A stretch of DNA of 64,000 nucleotides from the NCBI RefSeq assembly GCF_002939785.1, contig NZ_MDEC01000019.1:1-64000 (forward strand), in the 5' to 3' direction. Under the pieces are notes generated by a model. That model searched no databases. It was not told where the DNA came from and worked only from the letters and a program-made list of their open reading frames with translations. Shown here in pieces: positions 38,956 to 48,635 of the stretch. How positions within the stretch are numbered: position 1 is the stretch's first letter; each line of letters opens with the position of its first letter. Source of the DNA: Xanthomonas codiaei (GTDB lineage: Bacteria; Pseudomonadota; Gammaproteobacteria; Xanthomonadales; Xanthomonadaceae). A program made the translations under genes and the position numbers.

Positions 38956-39609
38956 ATGACCCAGACCTCCCCTATCCGACTGCAGAACCCGCTCGACCGG
39001 CTGCTGATCGAAGCCCAGCGCGCGCTGGAGACGGTGTTCGGCAACCCGCCGGCGCAGCGCCCCAACCCCGCTGCCGACACCCCTGACGCCGACTTGACAG
39101 CCCCGCAGCGTGCGCACGCCGCCGGGCTGATGCGCATCAATCACGTCGGCGAGGTCTGCGCGCAGGGCCTGTACTTCGGCCAGGCCGCGGTCGCCCGCGA
39201 CGCGCATACCCAACAGCACCTGCTCGAAGCGGCGCAGGAAGAGACCGACCACCTGGCCTGGTGCGCCGACCGCCTGCACGAGCTGGACAGCCGCCCCAGC
39301 CTGTTCAACCCACTCTGGTACGCCGGCAGCTACGCGCTCGGCGCCCTGGCCGGGCTGCGCGGCGACGACTGGAGCCTGGGCTTCGTGGTGGAAACCGAGC
39401 GCCAAGTGGAAGCCCACCTGGACGAGCACCTGGAAACCCTGCCGGAGATCGACCAGCGCAGCCGCGCCATCCTGCGCGTGATGAAGATCGACGAAGCCCG
39501 CCACGCCGACCACGCAGAACAGGCCGGCGCCCGCATCCTGCCACCCCCGATCCCCAGCGCCATGGCCCTGGCCTCCAAGCTGATGAAGACGGTGGCCTAC
39601 CGGCTGTAG
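38956..39609 (+). CDS. coq7: Demethoxyubiquinone hydroxylase Coq7
   Basis: Coq7 is a di-iron hydroxylase that makes the last ring hydroxylation of ubiquinone synthesis. This 217-residue protein has the di-iron ligands in two repeats: [11 protein letters not shown] and EETDHLAW in the first half, [10 protein letters not shown] and DEARHADHA in the second. The ATG at 38956 was used because it gives the family length. It is transcribed divergently from rplM. Confidence 0.94.
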   Translation: MTQTSPIRLQNPLDRLLIEAQRALETVFGNPPAQRPNPAADTPDADLTAPQRAHAAGLMRINHVGEVCAQGLYFGQAAVARDAHTQQHLLEAAQEETDHLAWCADRLHELDSRPSLFNPLWYAGSYALGALAGLRGDDWSLGFVVETERQVEAHLDEHLETLPEIDQRSRAILRVMKIDEARHADHAEQAGARILPPPIPSAMALASKLMKTVAYRL

Positions 39610-40099
39610 CCGGGAATCGGGAATCGGGAGTGGGAATCGGCTGCGGGCTGCAAGCGCTCAAGCCCGGCAACCAACCTGCGCACGCACCAGGGCGAAAGCC
39701 GGTAAGGCGCAGGCTGAAAGTGACTGCACGCCTGCTGACGATATCCAGGCAGACAGCCAGAAACACAGCTCTATCCGGCACGGCACCAAAGGCGTCCAGG
39801 CTGCAGCGCAGGACAGCGGCGGGCCACATTCGGCCTGGGAGCCAGTGAAGCCGAGGAACACACTCGCCTCAACCGCATGTCGCCCCGCCCCCCCGCCTAT
39901 CACCCCCTGGGGTAGAGCCCCCTTGTAAGCGGGCGTGTCGATTGGGGGATTAGGGGTGCCACGGAGTCGGGCCCCACGGCTTGCAACGCAACCGCCTGGC
40001 GGGCGCGGCCACGGCCGAAGGCGGGGCTCAGGGTGCCGCGCAGCCGGTGCCGCAGGTTTGCGCAGCAAACTTGGGGGGAGGGCCGCACAGCGGGACCGA
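39610..40099. other. Gene-free region between coq7 and sugE
   Basis: It starts with CGGGAATCGGGAAT-type tandems (39611-39638). The rest is GC-rich and holds a minus-strand frame (39900-40166) that runs into sugE and looks spurious. No terminator was found. Confidence 0.5.
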
Positions 40100-40414
40100 C
40101 TAACCGACCAGCTTCAAGCCGATCACACCCGCCACGATCAGCCCGATGCAGGCCAGCCGCGACCACGAGGCGCTATCGCCGAACAGGGCGATGCCGGCGA
40201 TGGTCACGCCCAATGCGCCAATGCCGGTCCAGATCGCATAGCCAGTGCCCACCGGGATGGTTTTCAGCGCCTGGGTCAGCAGCCACAGGCTGATACCGGC
40301 CAGGCCAACCGTGAGCACGGTGGGCCACAGCCGCGTAAAGCCGTCGCTGTATTTCAGGCCCATGGCGAAGCCGATTTCGAACAGGCCGGCCAATAGCAGA
40401 TAGATCCAGGGCAT
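40100..40414 (-). CDS. sugE: Guanidinium exporter SugE/Gdx (SMR family)
   Basis: SugE (Gdx) is a four-helix, dual-topology antiporter that exports guanidinium in exchange for protons. This 104-residue protein begins MPWIYLLLAGLFEIGFAMGLKYSDGFTRL with the essential Glu13. It has the WTGIGALG segment typical of the Gdx branch rather than the drug-exporting EmrE branch. GAGGAG lies seven bases before the ATG at 40414. A guanidine-II-type riboswitch and terminator lie immediately upstream, which supports the substrate. Confidence 0.95.
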   Translation of the reverse strand: MPWIYLLLAGLFEIGFAMGLKYSDGFTRLWPTVLTVGLAGISLWLLTQALKTIPVGTGYAIWTGIGALGVTIAGIALFGDSASWSRLACIGLIVAGVIGLKLVG

Positions 40415-40443
40415 TGCGGTACTCCTCGACAGAAAAAACGGAC

Positions 40444-40526
40444 AAAAAAAAAGCGACCCAGTGTCTGCACACTGGGCCGCCGTCGGCTGTGGAACGCGAG
40501 GTCATCGCGTGGCGGGCCGTCCCGCC
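40444..40526 (-). promoter_or_regulatory. Guanidine-II (mini-ykkC) type riboswitch with terminator, upstream of sugE
   Basis: Read on the minus strand there are two hairpins with ACGG loops: GGCGGG-ACGG-CCCGCC (40526-40511) and GCCG-ACGG-CGGC (40487-40476). They are 23 bases apart. Twin short stems with ACGR loops define the guanidine-II class. Directly after comes a terminator, CCCAGTGT/ACACTGGG (40476-40457) with nine Ts (40452-40444). Its stem can be extended by four pairs using the 3' arm of the second hairpin, so the two structures exclude each other. This gives a simple model: guanidine binding prevents termination and turns sugE on. Confidence 0.85.
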
Positions 40527-40576
40527 TTGCATGTTGGGCACGCCTGCGAGCAGGCGGGCCAGAACGTCAGCTGCGC

Positions 40577-41371
40577 TTATTCGCTCAGGTTGCGTCCGTG
40601 GAACAGCTCTTCGATTTCGCGCTTGAGCAGCGTCTCGATCTTCATGCGCTCCTTGAACGAGAGGTTCTTGGCGCGCTCCTCGAACAGATATTGGTCCAGA
40701 TCGAAGTCCTTCAAGTGCATCTTGGTATGGAAGATGTTTTCCTGGTAGACGTTCACATCGAACATCTCGTAACGCGACTTGACGTTCTTGGCCAGGAACT
40801 GCTGGATCGAGTTGATCTTGTGATCGATGTAGTGCTTCTTGCCCTTCACATCACGCGTGAAGCCACGGACGCGGTAGTCCATGATCACGATGTCCGACTC
40901 CAGGCTTTCGATCAGGTAGTTGAGCGCCTTCAGCGGCGAGATCACGCCACAGGTGGCAACGTCGATGTCGGCACGGAAGGTGGCGATACCTTCCTGCGGA
41001 TGCGTCTCCGGGTATGTATGGACAGTGATATGACTCTTATCCATATGGGCAACCACGGCATCGGAGATCAGCTCCTTGCCGGCCTGCTTCTTGTCGATCA
41101 CCGGCTCTTCGGAGATCAGGATCGTCACCGACGCACCCTGTGGATCGTAGTCCTGGCGTGCGATATTGAGGATGTTGGCGCCGATGATCTCAGCCACATC
41201 GGTCAGGATCTGCGTCAGCCGGTCGGCGTCGTACTGCTCGTCGATGTACTCGATGTAGCGCTGACGCTCCTCTTCGGTACGCGCGTAACAGACGTCGTAG
41301 ATGTTGAAGCTCAACGCCTTGGTGAGGTTGTTGAACCCCTGTAGCCTCAGGCGAGGCAACGGCTTGACCAC
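40577..41371 (-). CDS. speD: S-adenosylmethionine decarboxylase proenzyme SpeD
   Basis: SpeD makes decarboxylated SAM for spermidine synthesis. This 264-residue protein is of the E. coli type and cleaves itself at Lys112-Ser113 ([12 protein letters not shown]) to form the pyruvoyl cofactor. It starts with GTG at 41371, with AAAGGA about ten bases upstream. It is divergent from clp, as in other xanthomonads (recalled), and followed by the sugE riboswitch. Confidence 0.96.
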
Positions 41372-41407
41372 GTCGGTCTGTCCTTTTGGAAGGCGGGAAA
41401 GGAGTCA

Positions 41408-41436
41408 ATTATGAGCCAAAGATCCCAGCAACGAAA
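41408..41436 (-). promoter_or_regulatory. Candidate speD promoter
   Basis: On the minus strand TTTCGT (41436-41431) and CATAAT (41413-41408) are 17 bases apart, in an AT-rich patch between speD and clp. Confidence 0.45.
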
Positions 41437-41508
41437 TGCCGTCATTGAGAATGGTTTACCTTGCATGACTCATGCCGTTAAGCTTCAGGAATTACACGCG
41501 GAACTACC

Positions 41509-42201
41509 ATGAGCCCAGGAAACACGACGGTTGTGACTACGACGGTACGTAACGCTACCCCCTCGCTGGCGCTGGACGCAGGCACGATCGAGCGTTTTCT
41601 GGCCCACAGCCACCGCAGGCGCTATCCGACCCGGACCGATGTGTTCCGGCCCGGAGACCCGGCCGGCACCCTCTACTACGTGATCAGCGGCTCAGTGAGC
41701 ATCATTGCCGAGGAAGATGACGATCGTGAGTTGGTGCTGGGCTACTTCGGCAGCGGCGAGTTCGTCGGCGAGATGGGGTTGTTCATCGAATCCGATACCC
41801 GCGAAGTGATCCTGCGCACCCGCACCCAGTGCGAGCTGGCAGAGATCAGCTACGAGCGCCTGCAGCAGTTGTTTCAGACCAGCCTGTCGCCGGACGCCCC
41901 GCGGATTCTCTACGCGCTCGGCGTTCAGCTTTCAAAACGACTGCTCGACACCACCAGGAAAGCCAGCCGCCTGGCCTTCCTGGACGTGACCGACCGCATC
42001 GTGCGCACCCTGCACGATCTGTCCAAGGAGCCCGAGGCGATGAGCCACCCGCAGGGCACCCAGCTGCGCGTGTCGCGGCAGGAGCTGGCACGCCTGGTCG
42101 GTTGCTCGCGCGAAATGGCCGGCCGCGTGCTCAAGAAGCTGCAGGCCGACGGCCTGCTGCACGCACGCGGCAAGACCGTCGTGCTGTACGGCACGCGCTG
42201 A
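41509..42201 (+). CDS. clp: CRP-like global virulence regulator Clp
   Basis: Clp is the CRP homologue of Xanthomonas. It activates exoenzyme, exopolysaccharide and motility genes and is switched off by c-di-GMP rather than on by cAMP. This 230-residue protein matches closely: the cNMP-like beta barrel occupies about 30-140 and contains Glu99 (in SDTREVILRT), the residue linked to c-di-GMP binding. The C-terminal winged helix carries VSRQELARLVGCSREMAGRV. It is divergent from speD, and a hairpin follows the stop codon. Confidence 0.97.
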   Translation: MSPGNTTVVTTTVRNATPSLALDAGTIERFLAHSHRRRYPTRTDVFRPGDPAGTLYYVISGSVSIIAEEDDDRELVLGYFGSGEFVGEMGLFIESDTREVILRTRTQCELAEISYERLQQLFQTSLSPDAPRILYALGVQLSKRLLDTTRKASRLAFLDVTDRIVRTLHDLSKEPEAMSHPQGTQLRVSRQELARLVGCSREMAGRVLKKLQADGLLHARGKTVVLYGTR

Positions 42202-42567
42202 CGGCTGAAGACCAACGGTCGATGCGGCTGCCGTATCGACCGTTTGCTTGATCGCAGCCGCGCCTGGAAGGTGCCACCCAGGCGCACGCGTGGCCGTGGC
42301 CCGCCGACACGTCCAAGCCCAGCTACCTCCCGTGGGCGGACAGATACGCGGCGGGCGAACGAGTTCTGCGGGACGTGCCATTCCTGCCCTCTGACCGGGG
42401 CCACCACGCGTGGTGGCCGGCCAGTGGGCAGGCACACGCCGACCGTCGTGCAGCGGCCATGTCGCCGCTTGCGCCGGCTTACCGATGGCGGCACTTGCGC
42501 CCGCTGCGACACCCGAGCGTATCGCGGCGCTGCCTTCGCTTACGCTCGCTCGAGGCGTCCGGGCGGA
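42202..42567. other. Region between clp and the HAD phosphatase gene
   Basis: It holds the clp hairpin (42214-42244). The remaining 320 or so bases, between converging genes, contain no recognisable coding sequence. Confidence 0.55.
42214..42244 (+). terminator. Probable terminator after clp
   Basis: AACGGTCGAT and ATCGACCGTT form a perfect 10-bp stem starting 12 bases after the clp stop; the T-run is short. Confidence 0.6.
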
Positions 42568-43284
42568 CTAGAGCGCCTTGCCACCACGGTCGCGGCAACC
42601 CCAATTGAGGATCGGCGTGCCGGCCGGCAGCACCTCGCGGAACAGGTCTTCGCGATTGGCCTTGGGATTGACCACCACCGGTGCGCGCGCCGCCTTCAGC
42701 AGCGGCAGGTCTGCGGTGCTGTCCGAATAGGCGATGGCGATATCGGCATAGCCGCGCTCGCGCAGCATGCGCATCTTTTCCTCGTTGTGGCAGTGGCGCC
42801 GCGCGGTGACCGCGCCCAGGCGCGGGCCGACCAGGCTGCCGATCACCGGCACGTCCTGATGGGCCACGAAGCCGAGGATGGCGCGCGCCAGCTCGGGCGG
42901 TGCGCCGGTGGCGACCACCACGCGGTCGCCCGCGGCACGATGTTCGGTGAACACCTTCAGCGCATGCGGCAGCAGGCGCTGACGAATCTGCGCCTCATGC
43001 TTGAGCACGTAGGCATCGATGAAACGATTGAATTCGCGCGCGCGGTGCAGGCCGAAGGTGGCAATCCAGACATAGCCGGACACGCCGCGACGGCGGGTGG
43101 GCAGCATGGCCACCATCGGGCCCAGGACCGGGGAGGCCAGCAGCGCCACCAGCAGGCGCAACGGGTTGCGCTTGATCAACCAGGCAAACAGGTGGCTGCC
43201 GGAGTCGCCGTCGTACAGGGTGTGATCGAAGTCGAAGACCACCAGCGGTGCGTCTTCGCGCGGGGCGGGAAACGAGTCAGTCAT
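42568..43284 (-). CDS. HAD-family (subclass IB) phosphatase
   Basis: This 238-residue protein has the HAD motifs in order: [12 protein letters not shown] (motif I, nucleophile Asp), TGAPPELA (motif II), the lysine of EEKMRML, and [11 protein letters not shown] (motif IV). A helical cap includes a hydrophobic stretch near 45-70. It resembles the SerB-like/YfhB-type phosphatases acting on small phosphates or lipid phosphates. The ATG at 43284 overlaps the end of trpC by eight bases, so it is the last gene of the trp cluster, though no Trp role is known. Confidence 0.88.
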   Translation of the reverse strand: MTDSFPAPREDAPLVVFDFDHTLYDGDSGSHLFAWLIKRNPLRLLVALLASPVLGPMVAMLPTRRRGVSGYVWIATFGLHRAREFNRFIDAYVLKHEAQIRQRLLPHALKVFTEHRAAGDRVVVATGAPPELARAILGFVAHQDVPVIGSLVGPRLGAVTARRHCHNEEKMRMLRERGYADIAIAYSDSTADLPLLKAARAPVVVNPKANREDLFREVLPAGTPILNWGCRDRGGKAL

Positions 43285-44074
43285 GCGCAAAGAATAGCTG
43301 ACGCAAGGACTCGCCCGGCTCGGCTGCGCGCATGAAGGTCTCGCCGACCAGAAACGCGTTCACACCGTTGCGGCGCATCAATTGCACGTCGTCGGGGGTG
43401 ACGATGCCACTTTCGGTGACCAGGATGCGGTCGCGCGGCACCGCCGCGCGCATGTCCAGCGTGGTCTGCAGCGAGACCTCGAAGGTGCGCAGGTTGCGGT
43501 TGTTGATGCCGATCAGCGGCACCGGGACCTGTACCGCGCGCTCGAGCTCGTCGATATCGTGCACTTCCACCAGCACGTCCAGTTCCAGTTGCATGGCCAG
43601 GCCGGACAGTTCGGCCAGCTGCGCATCTTCCAGTGCCGAGACGATCAGCAGGATGCAGTCGGCCCCGAGCGCACGCGCTTCGTAGACCTGGTAAGGGTCC
43701 ACGGTGAAATCCTTGCGCAGCACCGGCAGCGTGCAGGCATCGCGTGCCTGCCGCAGATAGGCATCGGCGCCCTGGAAGAAGTCCACGTCGGTCAGCACCG
43801 ACAGGCAGCTGGCGCCGCCGAATTCGTAGCTGACCGCGATATCGGCGGGGTGGAAATCGGGCCGGATCACGCCCTTGGACGGGCTGGCCTTCTTCACTTC
43901 GGCGATCACCGCCGCATCGCCGGCCGCGATGCTGGCCTGCATGGCCGCGGCAAAGCCGCGGGTAGGCGGCAGATCCGCGCAGCGCGCGACCAGCTCGGCC
44001 AGCGGCACACGCGCGCTGCGCTCGGCGACTTCTTCGGCCTTGCGGGCAAGGATGGTGTTGAGGATGTCGCTCAT
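43277..44074 (-). CDS. trpC: Indole-3-glycerol phosphate synthase TrpC
   Basis: TrpC closes the indole ring in tryptophan synthesis. This 265-residue TIM barrel has [14 protein letters not shown] near residue 60, [22 protein letters not shown], and [11 protein letters not shown]. There is no fused TrpF domain. The ATG at 44074 was chosen as the family start MSDIL. It lies 135 bases after trpD and overlaps the HAD gene. Confidence 0.97.
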   Translation of the reverse strand: MSDILNTILARKAEEVAERSARVPLAELVARCADLPPTRGFAAAMQASIAAGDAAVIAEVKKASPSKGVIRPDFHPADIAVSYEFGGASCLSVLTDVDFFQGADAYLRQARDACTLPVLRKDFTVDPYQVYEARALGADCILLIVSALEDAQLAELSGLAMQLELDVLVEVHDIDELERAVQVPVPLIGINNRNLRTFEVSLQTTLDMRAAVPRDRILVTESGIVTPDDVQLMRRNGVNAFLVGETFMRAAEPGESLRQLFFAHD

Positions 44075-44209
44075 CGTATCGGGTCCTGGCGGGCCGGCAT
44101 TATCGGTCAAGAAGGCCACGGCGCGCTGCGCTGGTACGCCGGCGCATGCGGCGTACCCGGTGGATGGCAAGGATGTGGCCGTAGACCTGACCTTTGCGGT
44201 AGCGCGCGA

Positions 44210-45247
44210 TCACGGCTGCACGGCGATCTGGCGGGTGAAGGCCACATAGGCCTCCAGCCTGGCGCGCGCCGAGCCATCGGCCAGCACGGCGCGCGCGCGC
44301 GCGACACCGTCGGCGATGCTGTCGGCCACACCGGCCACATACAGCGCGGCGCCGGCGTTGAGCACGACGATATCCAGCGCCGGGCCGGGGATGTTGTCCA
44401 GCACCTGCAGCAGCATCGTGCGCGATTCGGCCGCATCGGCCACCTTGAGGTTGCGGCTGGCCGACATCGCAATGCCGAAGTCTTCCGGGTGTACCTCGTA
44501 CTCGCGCACCTGGCCATCGCGCAGTTCGCCGACCAGGGTGCCGGCGCCGAGCGATAGCTCGTCCATGCCATCGCGCCCCCACACCACCAATGCGCGCTCG
44601 GCGCCCAGCTCCTGCAGCACGCGCGCCTGGATGCCGACCAGGTCCGGATGGAACACGCCCATCAGGATGTTGGGCGAGCCGGCCGGGTTGGTCAGCGGGC
44701 CGAGGATGTTGAAGATGGTGCGCACGCCCATTTCGCGCCGCACCGGCGCCACCACCTTCATGGCCGGGTGATGCACCGGCGCATACATGAAGCCGATGCC
44801 GGTCTGCGCCAGCGATGCGGCCACCTGCTCGGGTTGCAACTCGATCACCGCGCCCAGCGCCTCCAGCGCATCGGCGCTGCCGGACTTGGACGAGACGCTG
44901 CGATTGCCGTGCTTGGCTACTTTGGCGCCGGCAGCGGCGGCCACGAACATCGCGCAGGTGGAGATGTTGAAGGTGTGCGAGCCATCGCCGCCGGTGCCGA
45001 CGATATCCACCATGTGCTGGCGATCGTTCACCTCCACGCGGCGCGAGAACTCGCGCATCACCGTGGCGGCGCCGGCGATCTCGCCGATGGTCTCCTTCTT
45101 GACCCGCAGCCCGGTGAGGATGGCCGCGACCATCATGTCCGAGACCTCGCCACGCATGATCTGCCGCATCAGCTCGACCATTTCGTCATGGAAGATTTCG
45201 CGGTGTTCGATGGTGCGCTGCAGGGCTTCTTGCGGGGTGATGGGCAT
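44210..45247 (-). CDS. trpD: Anthranilate phosphoribosyltransferase TrpD
   Basis: TrpD joins anthranilate to PRPP. This 345-residue protein has the PRPP-binding motif [15 protein letters not shown] near residue 80, then [15 protein letters not shown] and the anthranilate-site region with NPAG. It is not fused to TrpG. The ATG at 45247 begins [13 protein letters not shown], as in the family. It sits between the flavin reductase gene and trpC. Confidence 0.97.
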   Translation of the reverse strand: MPITPQEALQRTIEHREIFHDEMVELMRQIMRGEVSDMMVAAILTGLRVKKETIGEIAGAATVMREFSRRVEVNDRQHMVDIVGTGGDGSHTFNISTCAMFVAAAAGAKVAKHGNRSVSSKSGSADALEALGAVIELQPEQVAASLAQTGIGFMYAPVHHPAMKVVAPVRREMGVRTIFNILGPLTNPAGSPNILMGVFHPDLVGIQARVLQELGAERALVVWGRDGMDELSLGAGTLVGELRDGQVREYEVHPEDFGIAMSASRNLKVADAAESRTMLLQVLDNIPGPALDIVVLNAGAALYVAGVADSIADGVARARAVLADGSARARLEAYVAFTRQIAVQP

Positions 45248-45367
45248 GAGGCGACCGTGGAGAACGTGAAGGAGGAAAGCTGCGTGCGGCAGTGGATCAG
45301 ATCGCGCCGGTGACCCGCGCGCGCCGTGCGCTGCAGGCATGGACAAATGCGAACCCTGCCAACCGAT

Positions 45368-46000
45368 TCATTGGCCCGGGCGCCGCATCCGGAAGCGCGC
45401 CTGCGGCAGCACTTCGAAATAATCGGCCGGACCACCGGCCCGCAGGATGGTCTGCACGGCGGCCGGATCGTAGACCCCGTCCTGCAGCGCAGCGCGCGCC
45501 AGATGCACGCCGATCACCTCGCCCAGCACCAGCCAGGTCTGGATCGATTCGCCGGCTGCGGTCTGCAGCGGCACCAGCTGGCTCAGCCGGCATTCGAAAC
45601 TGACCGGGCTCGCCGCGACGCGCGGCACATCGATCAACCGCGACGGTGCGGCCTGCAGGCCCGCCAGCACGAATTCGTCGACCTCCGCCGGCACCATCGC
45701 TGCGCTGGCATTCATCGCCTCGGCCAATGGGCGCGTGGCCAGGTTCCAGGTGAACTCGCCGGTGGCCTCGATGTTGCGCAGGCTGTCCTTGCGGCCGATG
45801 CTGGCGAACCCAACGATCGGCGGGGTGTAGTTGAACGCGTTGAAGAAGCTGTAGGGCGCCAGGTTGACCACGCCGTCGGCGCTGCGCGAACCGATCCAGC
45901 CGATCGGACGCGGGCCGACGATGGCATTGAAGGGGTCGTGCGGCAGCCCGTGGCCCCGGGCCGGCTCATAGAAATGGATGCTGTCGTCGAACGTGCTCAT
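45368..46000 (-). CDS. Flavin reductase-like FMN-binding protein
   Basis: This 210-residue protein has the FMN-binding split-barrel fold. The key segment is NAIVGPRPIGWIGSRSADGVVNLAPYSFFN near the start, followed by NxxxTGEFTWNLA. Members reduce flavin for a partner oxygenase or bind FMN as enzymes themselves. It lies between trpG and trpD on the same strand but separated by 170 and 120 bases, so it may be an insertion in the cluster rather than part of the pathway. Confidence 0.9.
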   Translation of the reverse strand: MSTFDDSIHFYEPARGHGLPHDPFNAIVGPRPIGWIGSRSADGVVNLAPYSFFNAFNYTPPIVGFASIGRKDSLRNIEATGEFTWNLATRPLAEAMNASAAMVPAEVDEFVLAGLQAAPSRLIDVPRVAASPVSFECRLSQLVPLQTAAGESIQTWLVLGEVIGVHLARAALQDGVYDPAAVQTILRAGGPADYFEVLPQARFRMRRPGQ

Positions 46001-46169
46001 GGGGATGCGGATCCCGGCAACAACGTCCGAGACGGTAGCGACATGGTCACTCGCTGCCGGCGCAGCATTCGACGCGGCGATGTGCCGACAGCACGGTCGC
46101 CGGTCTCCATTGCATCGACACGACCGGACGCTGCATCGCCGTGGCTGGCAGCTGCATACACCATCGCGA

Positions 46170-46748
46170 TCAGCGCTCCAGGAAGTTTTTCAGCAGGGCG
46201 TGGCCGTGCTGGGTGAGGATGGACTCGGGATGGAACTGCACGCCTTCGACCGGGAACTGGCGATGGCGCAGGCCCATGATCTCTTCGATGGAGCCATCCG
46301 GATTCTCGGTCCAGGCGGTGACTTCCAATGCCTCCGGCAGCGTGGTCTTGTCCACCACCAGCGAGTGGTACCGCGTGGCCTCATAGCTGTCCGGCAGGCC
46401 GGCGAACACGCCTTTTCCCTCATGGCGGATCGGCGAGGTCTTGCCATGCATGATGTTGCCGGCACGGATCACATCGCCGCCATACACCTGGCCGATGCTC
46501 TGATGCCCCAGGCACACGCCCAGGATGGGCGTGGTCTGGCCCAGCCGTTCGATCAGCTGCAACGAGATACCGGCCTCGTTGGGCGTGCAGGGGCCGGGCG
46601 AAATCACGATGCGCTCGGGCCTGAGCGCAGCGATCTGATCGACGCTCATCGCATCGTTGCGCACCACCGTGACCTCGGCGCCCAGCGCCTGCAGGTACTG
46701 CACGAGGTTGTAGGTGAAGCTGTCGTAGTTGTCGAGCATCAGCAGCAT
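46170..46748 (-). CDS. trpG: Anthranilate synthase glutamine amidotransferase TrpG
   Basis: TrpG supplies ammonia from glutamine to TrpE. This 192-residue class I amidotransferase has the nucleophile Cys in [12 protein letters not shown] and the His-Glu pair in VQFHPESIL. The same protein may serve folate synthesis (PabA), as only one copy is seen here. It begins ten bases after the SIMPL gene. Confidence 0.96.
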   Translation of the reverse strand: MLLMLDNYDSFTYNLVQYLQALGAEVTVVRNDAMSVDQIAALRPERIVISPGPCTPNEAGISLQLIERLGQTTPILGVCLGHQSIGQVYGGDVIRAGNIMHGKTSPIRHEGKGVFAGLPDSYEATRYHSLVVDKTTLPEALEVTAWTENPDGSIEEIMGLRHRQFPVEGVQFHPESILTQHGHALLKNFLER

Positions 46749-46758
46749 GGCAAGGGAC

Positions 46759-47541
46759 TCATTGCGCGATCAGGAAGACCGCATAGATGTTTTCTGTGTA
46801 GGTGATGGTGCCGGTCAGCAGGCTTTCGCCAACGCCCTGCGCGCCAGCGGCTGGCGCGGGCGGCGACGGTGGGGCCGGCGGCGATGGCGGAGAGACCACC
46901 GAGCCTGGCCTTGGCGCGTTGGGGGCCGACCAGGTGCCTGCTTCGACACCGTAGGCAAAGCTGGGGGCCACATCGGAGATGCTGTAGATCCCGCCAAGCC
47001 GCACGCCGTAGGCGGCGGCGAGCCCCTGCGCAGATTCGCGCGACTGCGTGGCGGCTTCGCGCTTGAGTTCTGCACGCAAGGTGGCGGCATCGGCGTAGCC
47101 GGTCTGCATCGACAGCACCTGTACGTTTTCGTTGGCATCCAATCCGCCGAGGAAGGCGCGCACATCCTTCAAGGACGTAAAGGTGCCGCGGATCTTGCGC
47201 TCCACCTGGGTTCCCTGAAAGGTCAGCTTGCCGTTCTCGTAGCGAGATTGCGGAGAGATCGACAGTGCCGAGGCGTAGAGCGAATCCTTCATTACGTGAT
47301 TGCGTTGCAGCCCCTGCAAGACCTGCTTGGCGCGCTCCTCGACGAACTGCCTTGCCAGATCTGGCTGCAGGTCGATCTTGCTGACCTTGAGGTCGACGAT
47401 GAAACGATCCGGGTCAACGGTGCGGAACGCCTGCCCCTTCACCAGCAGATGCGGTTGCGATGGCAAGGTATTGATCTGCGCCGATGCCATCGTGGGCAAC
47501 AGCAGGGCGCCAGCGAGCATCCAACCTGCGAGTCTTTTCAT
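46759..47541 (-). CDS. SIMPL (DUF541) periplasmic protein
   Basis: This 260-residue protein has a signal peptide ([21 protein letters not shown], cleavage near 21) and a SIMPL/DUF541 domain of repeated beta-strands. A Pro/Ser-rich loop near 205-230 interrupts the domain before the last strand. Three ATGs lie close together; 47541 was chosen because AAGGA is eight bases upstream. SIMPL proteins are linked to oxidative or membrane stress, without a defined mechanism. Its place between trpE/aldolase and trpG is unusual. Confidence 0.87.
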   Translation of the reverse strand: MKRLAGWMLAGALLLPTMASAQINTLPSQPHLLVKGQAFRTVDPDRFIVDLKVSKIDLQPDLARQFVEERAKQVLQGLQRNHVMKDSLYASALSISPQSRYENGKLTFQGTQVERKIRGTFTSLKDVRAFLGGLDANENVQVLSMQTGYADAATLRAELKREAATQSRESAQGLAAAYGVRLGGIYSISDVAPSFAYGVEAGTWSAPNAPRPGSVVSPPSPPAPPSPPAPAAGAQGVGESLLTGTITYTENIYAVFLIAQ

Positions 47542-47546
47542 CGTCA

Positions 47547-48635
47547 TCATCCTTGTGTCCTGGAAACGGCCGTGAGTGTGGGATCTCGCAAAAGCGCGGC
47601 AACATCCGCGCACAGGCGATCGACAGCATCGGCCGTGGTCGCCCACGAGGTCACGAAGCGAATGACCAGCCGGCCATCGCTGCGCGTTTCCCAGCGTTCG
47701 AAGTCGTAGCGGCGTGCGAGTTGCTCGGCGTGCTGGGCGGTGACGGCAATGAATTGCTGATTGGTCGGCGAGTCGCTGGCGAACTCCACGCCCGCGGCCA
47801 GCAGGCCGGCGCGCAGGCGCTGCGCCATGGCATTGGCGTGCGCGGCCAGTTCGAAGAACAAGCCGTCTTCGAACAGGGTGGCGAACTGCGCGCCGAGCAC
47901 CATGCCCTTGGCCAGCAGCGCGCCGCGTTGCTTGATGAGGTAGCGCAGGTCGGCCTGCAGGTCAGGATGGATCACGACCAAGGCCTCGCCGAGCAGCGCA
48001 CCGTTCTTGGTGCCGCCGATGTAAAACGCATCGGTGAGGGCGGCAATGGTCGGCAGATCCAGATCGTTGCCGTTGGCAGTCAGCGCCGCGCCCAGCCGCG
48101 CACCGTCCAGATACAGCAGCAGATCGTGTGCGCGACAGAAATGCGACAAGGCTTCGAGTTCGGCACGGGTGTAGATGGTGCCGCTCTCGGTGCTGCTGGA
48201 GAGATAGACCAGCCGCGGCTGCACCATGTGCTCGTTGCCGTGCACCGCAAGCACCGGCGCGATCAATGCCGGCGTCAGCTTGTCGTGCAGCGCCGGCACG
48301 GTGAGCACCTTGTGGCCGGTGGCTTCGATGGCGCCGGTTTCGTGCGTGGCGATGTGCCCGGCTTCGACCGCAATCACCGCCTGATGCGGGCGCAGGAATG
48401 CGCTGATCGCAATCAGATTGGTCTGCGTGCCGCCCACCAACAGATGCACGGCGGCCCGTGGTTGCGCGATGGCATCGCGGATCAGTGCGGCTGCACGTTC
48501 GCTATGCCGATCGGTGCCATAGCCGGCGTTCTGCTCGGCACTGGCCTGCACGATCGCCTGCAGCACACGCGGATGCGCGCCTTCGCTGTAGTCGTTGCGA
48601 AAACCGATGCGCGCAGCGCTGCCCTGCCCGTCCAT
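47547..48635 (-). CDS. Threonine aldolase-like PLP enzyme
   Basis: This 362-residue fold-type I PLP protein belongs to the beta-eliminating lyase/low-specificity threonine aldolase family. The PLP lysine is in YIGGTKNGALLGE (near 207), the cofactor-binding Asp in LYLDGARLGAAL, and the N-terminal part reads NDYSEGAHPRVLQA. The ATG at 48635 overlaps the trpE stop by one base (TGATG), so it is co-translated with trpE. It could cleave threonine or a related amino acid; a tryptophan link is not evident. Confidence 0.9.
   Translation of the reverse strand: MDGQGSAARIGFRNDYSEGAHPRVLQAIVQASAEQNAGYGTDRHSERAAALIRDAIAQPRAAVHLLVGGTQTNLIAISAFLRPHQAVIAVEAGHIATHETGAIEATGHKVLTVPALHDKLTPALIAPVLAVHGNEHMVQPRLVYLSSSTESGTIYTRAELEALSHFCRAHDLLLYLDGARLGAALTANGNDLDLPTIAALTDAFYIGGTKNGALLGEALVVIHPDLQADLRYLIKQRGALLAKGMVLGAQFATLFEDGLFFELAAHANAMAQRLRAGLLAAGVEFASDSPTNQQFIAVTAQHAEQLARRYDFERWETRSDGRLVIRFVTSWATTADAVDRLCADVAALLRDPTLTAVSRTQG

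Noticed and set aside
39900..40166. 88-codon minus frame overlapping the end of sugE
   Set aside because: Overlaps a certain gene in another frame and shows no protein-like features.
40444..40476. Reading the T-run hairpin upstream of sugE simply as the speD terminator
   Set aside because: It lies about 100 bases after the speD stop, directly behind two ACGG hairpins, and shares bases with the second one, so a riboswitch terminator explains it better.
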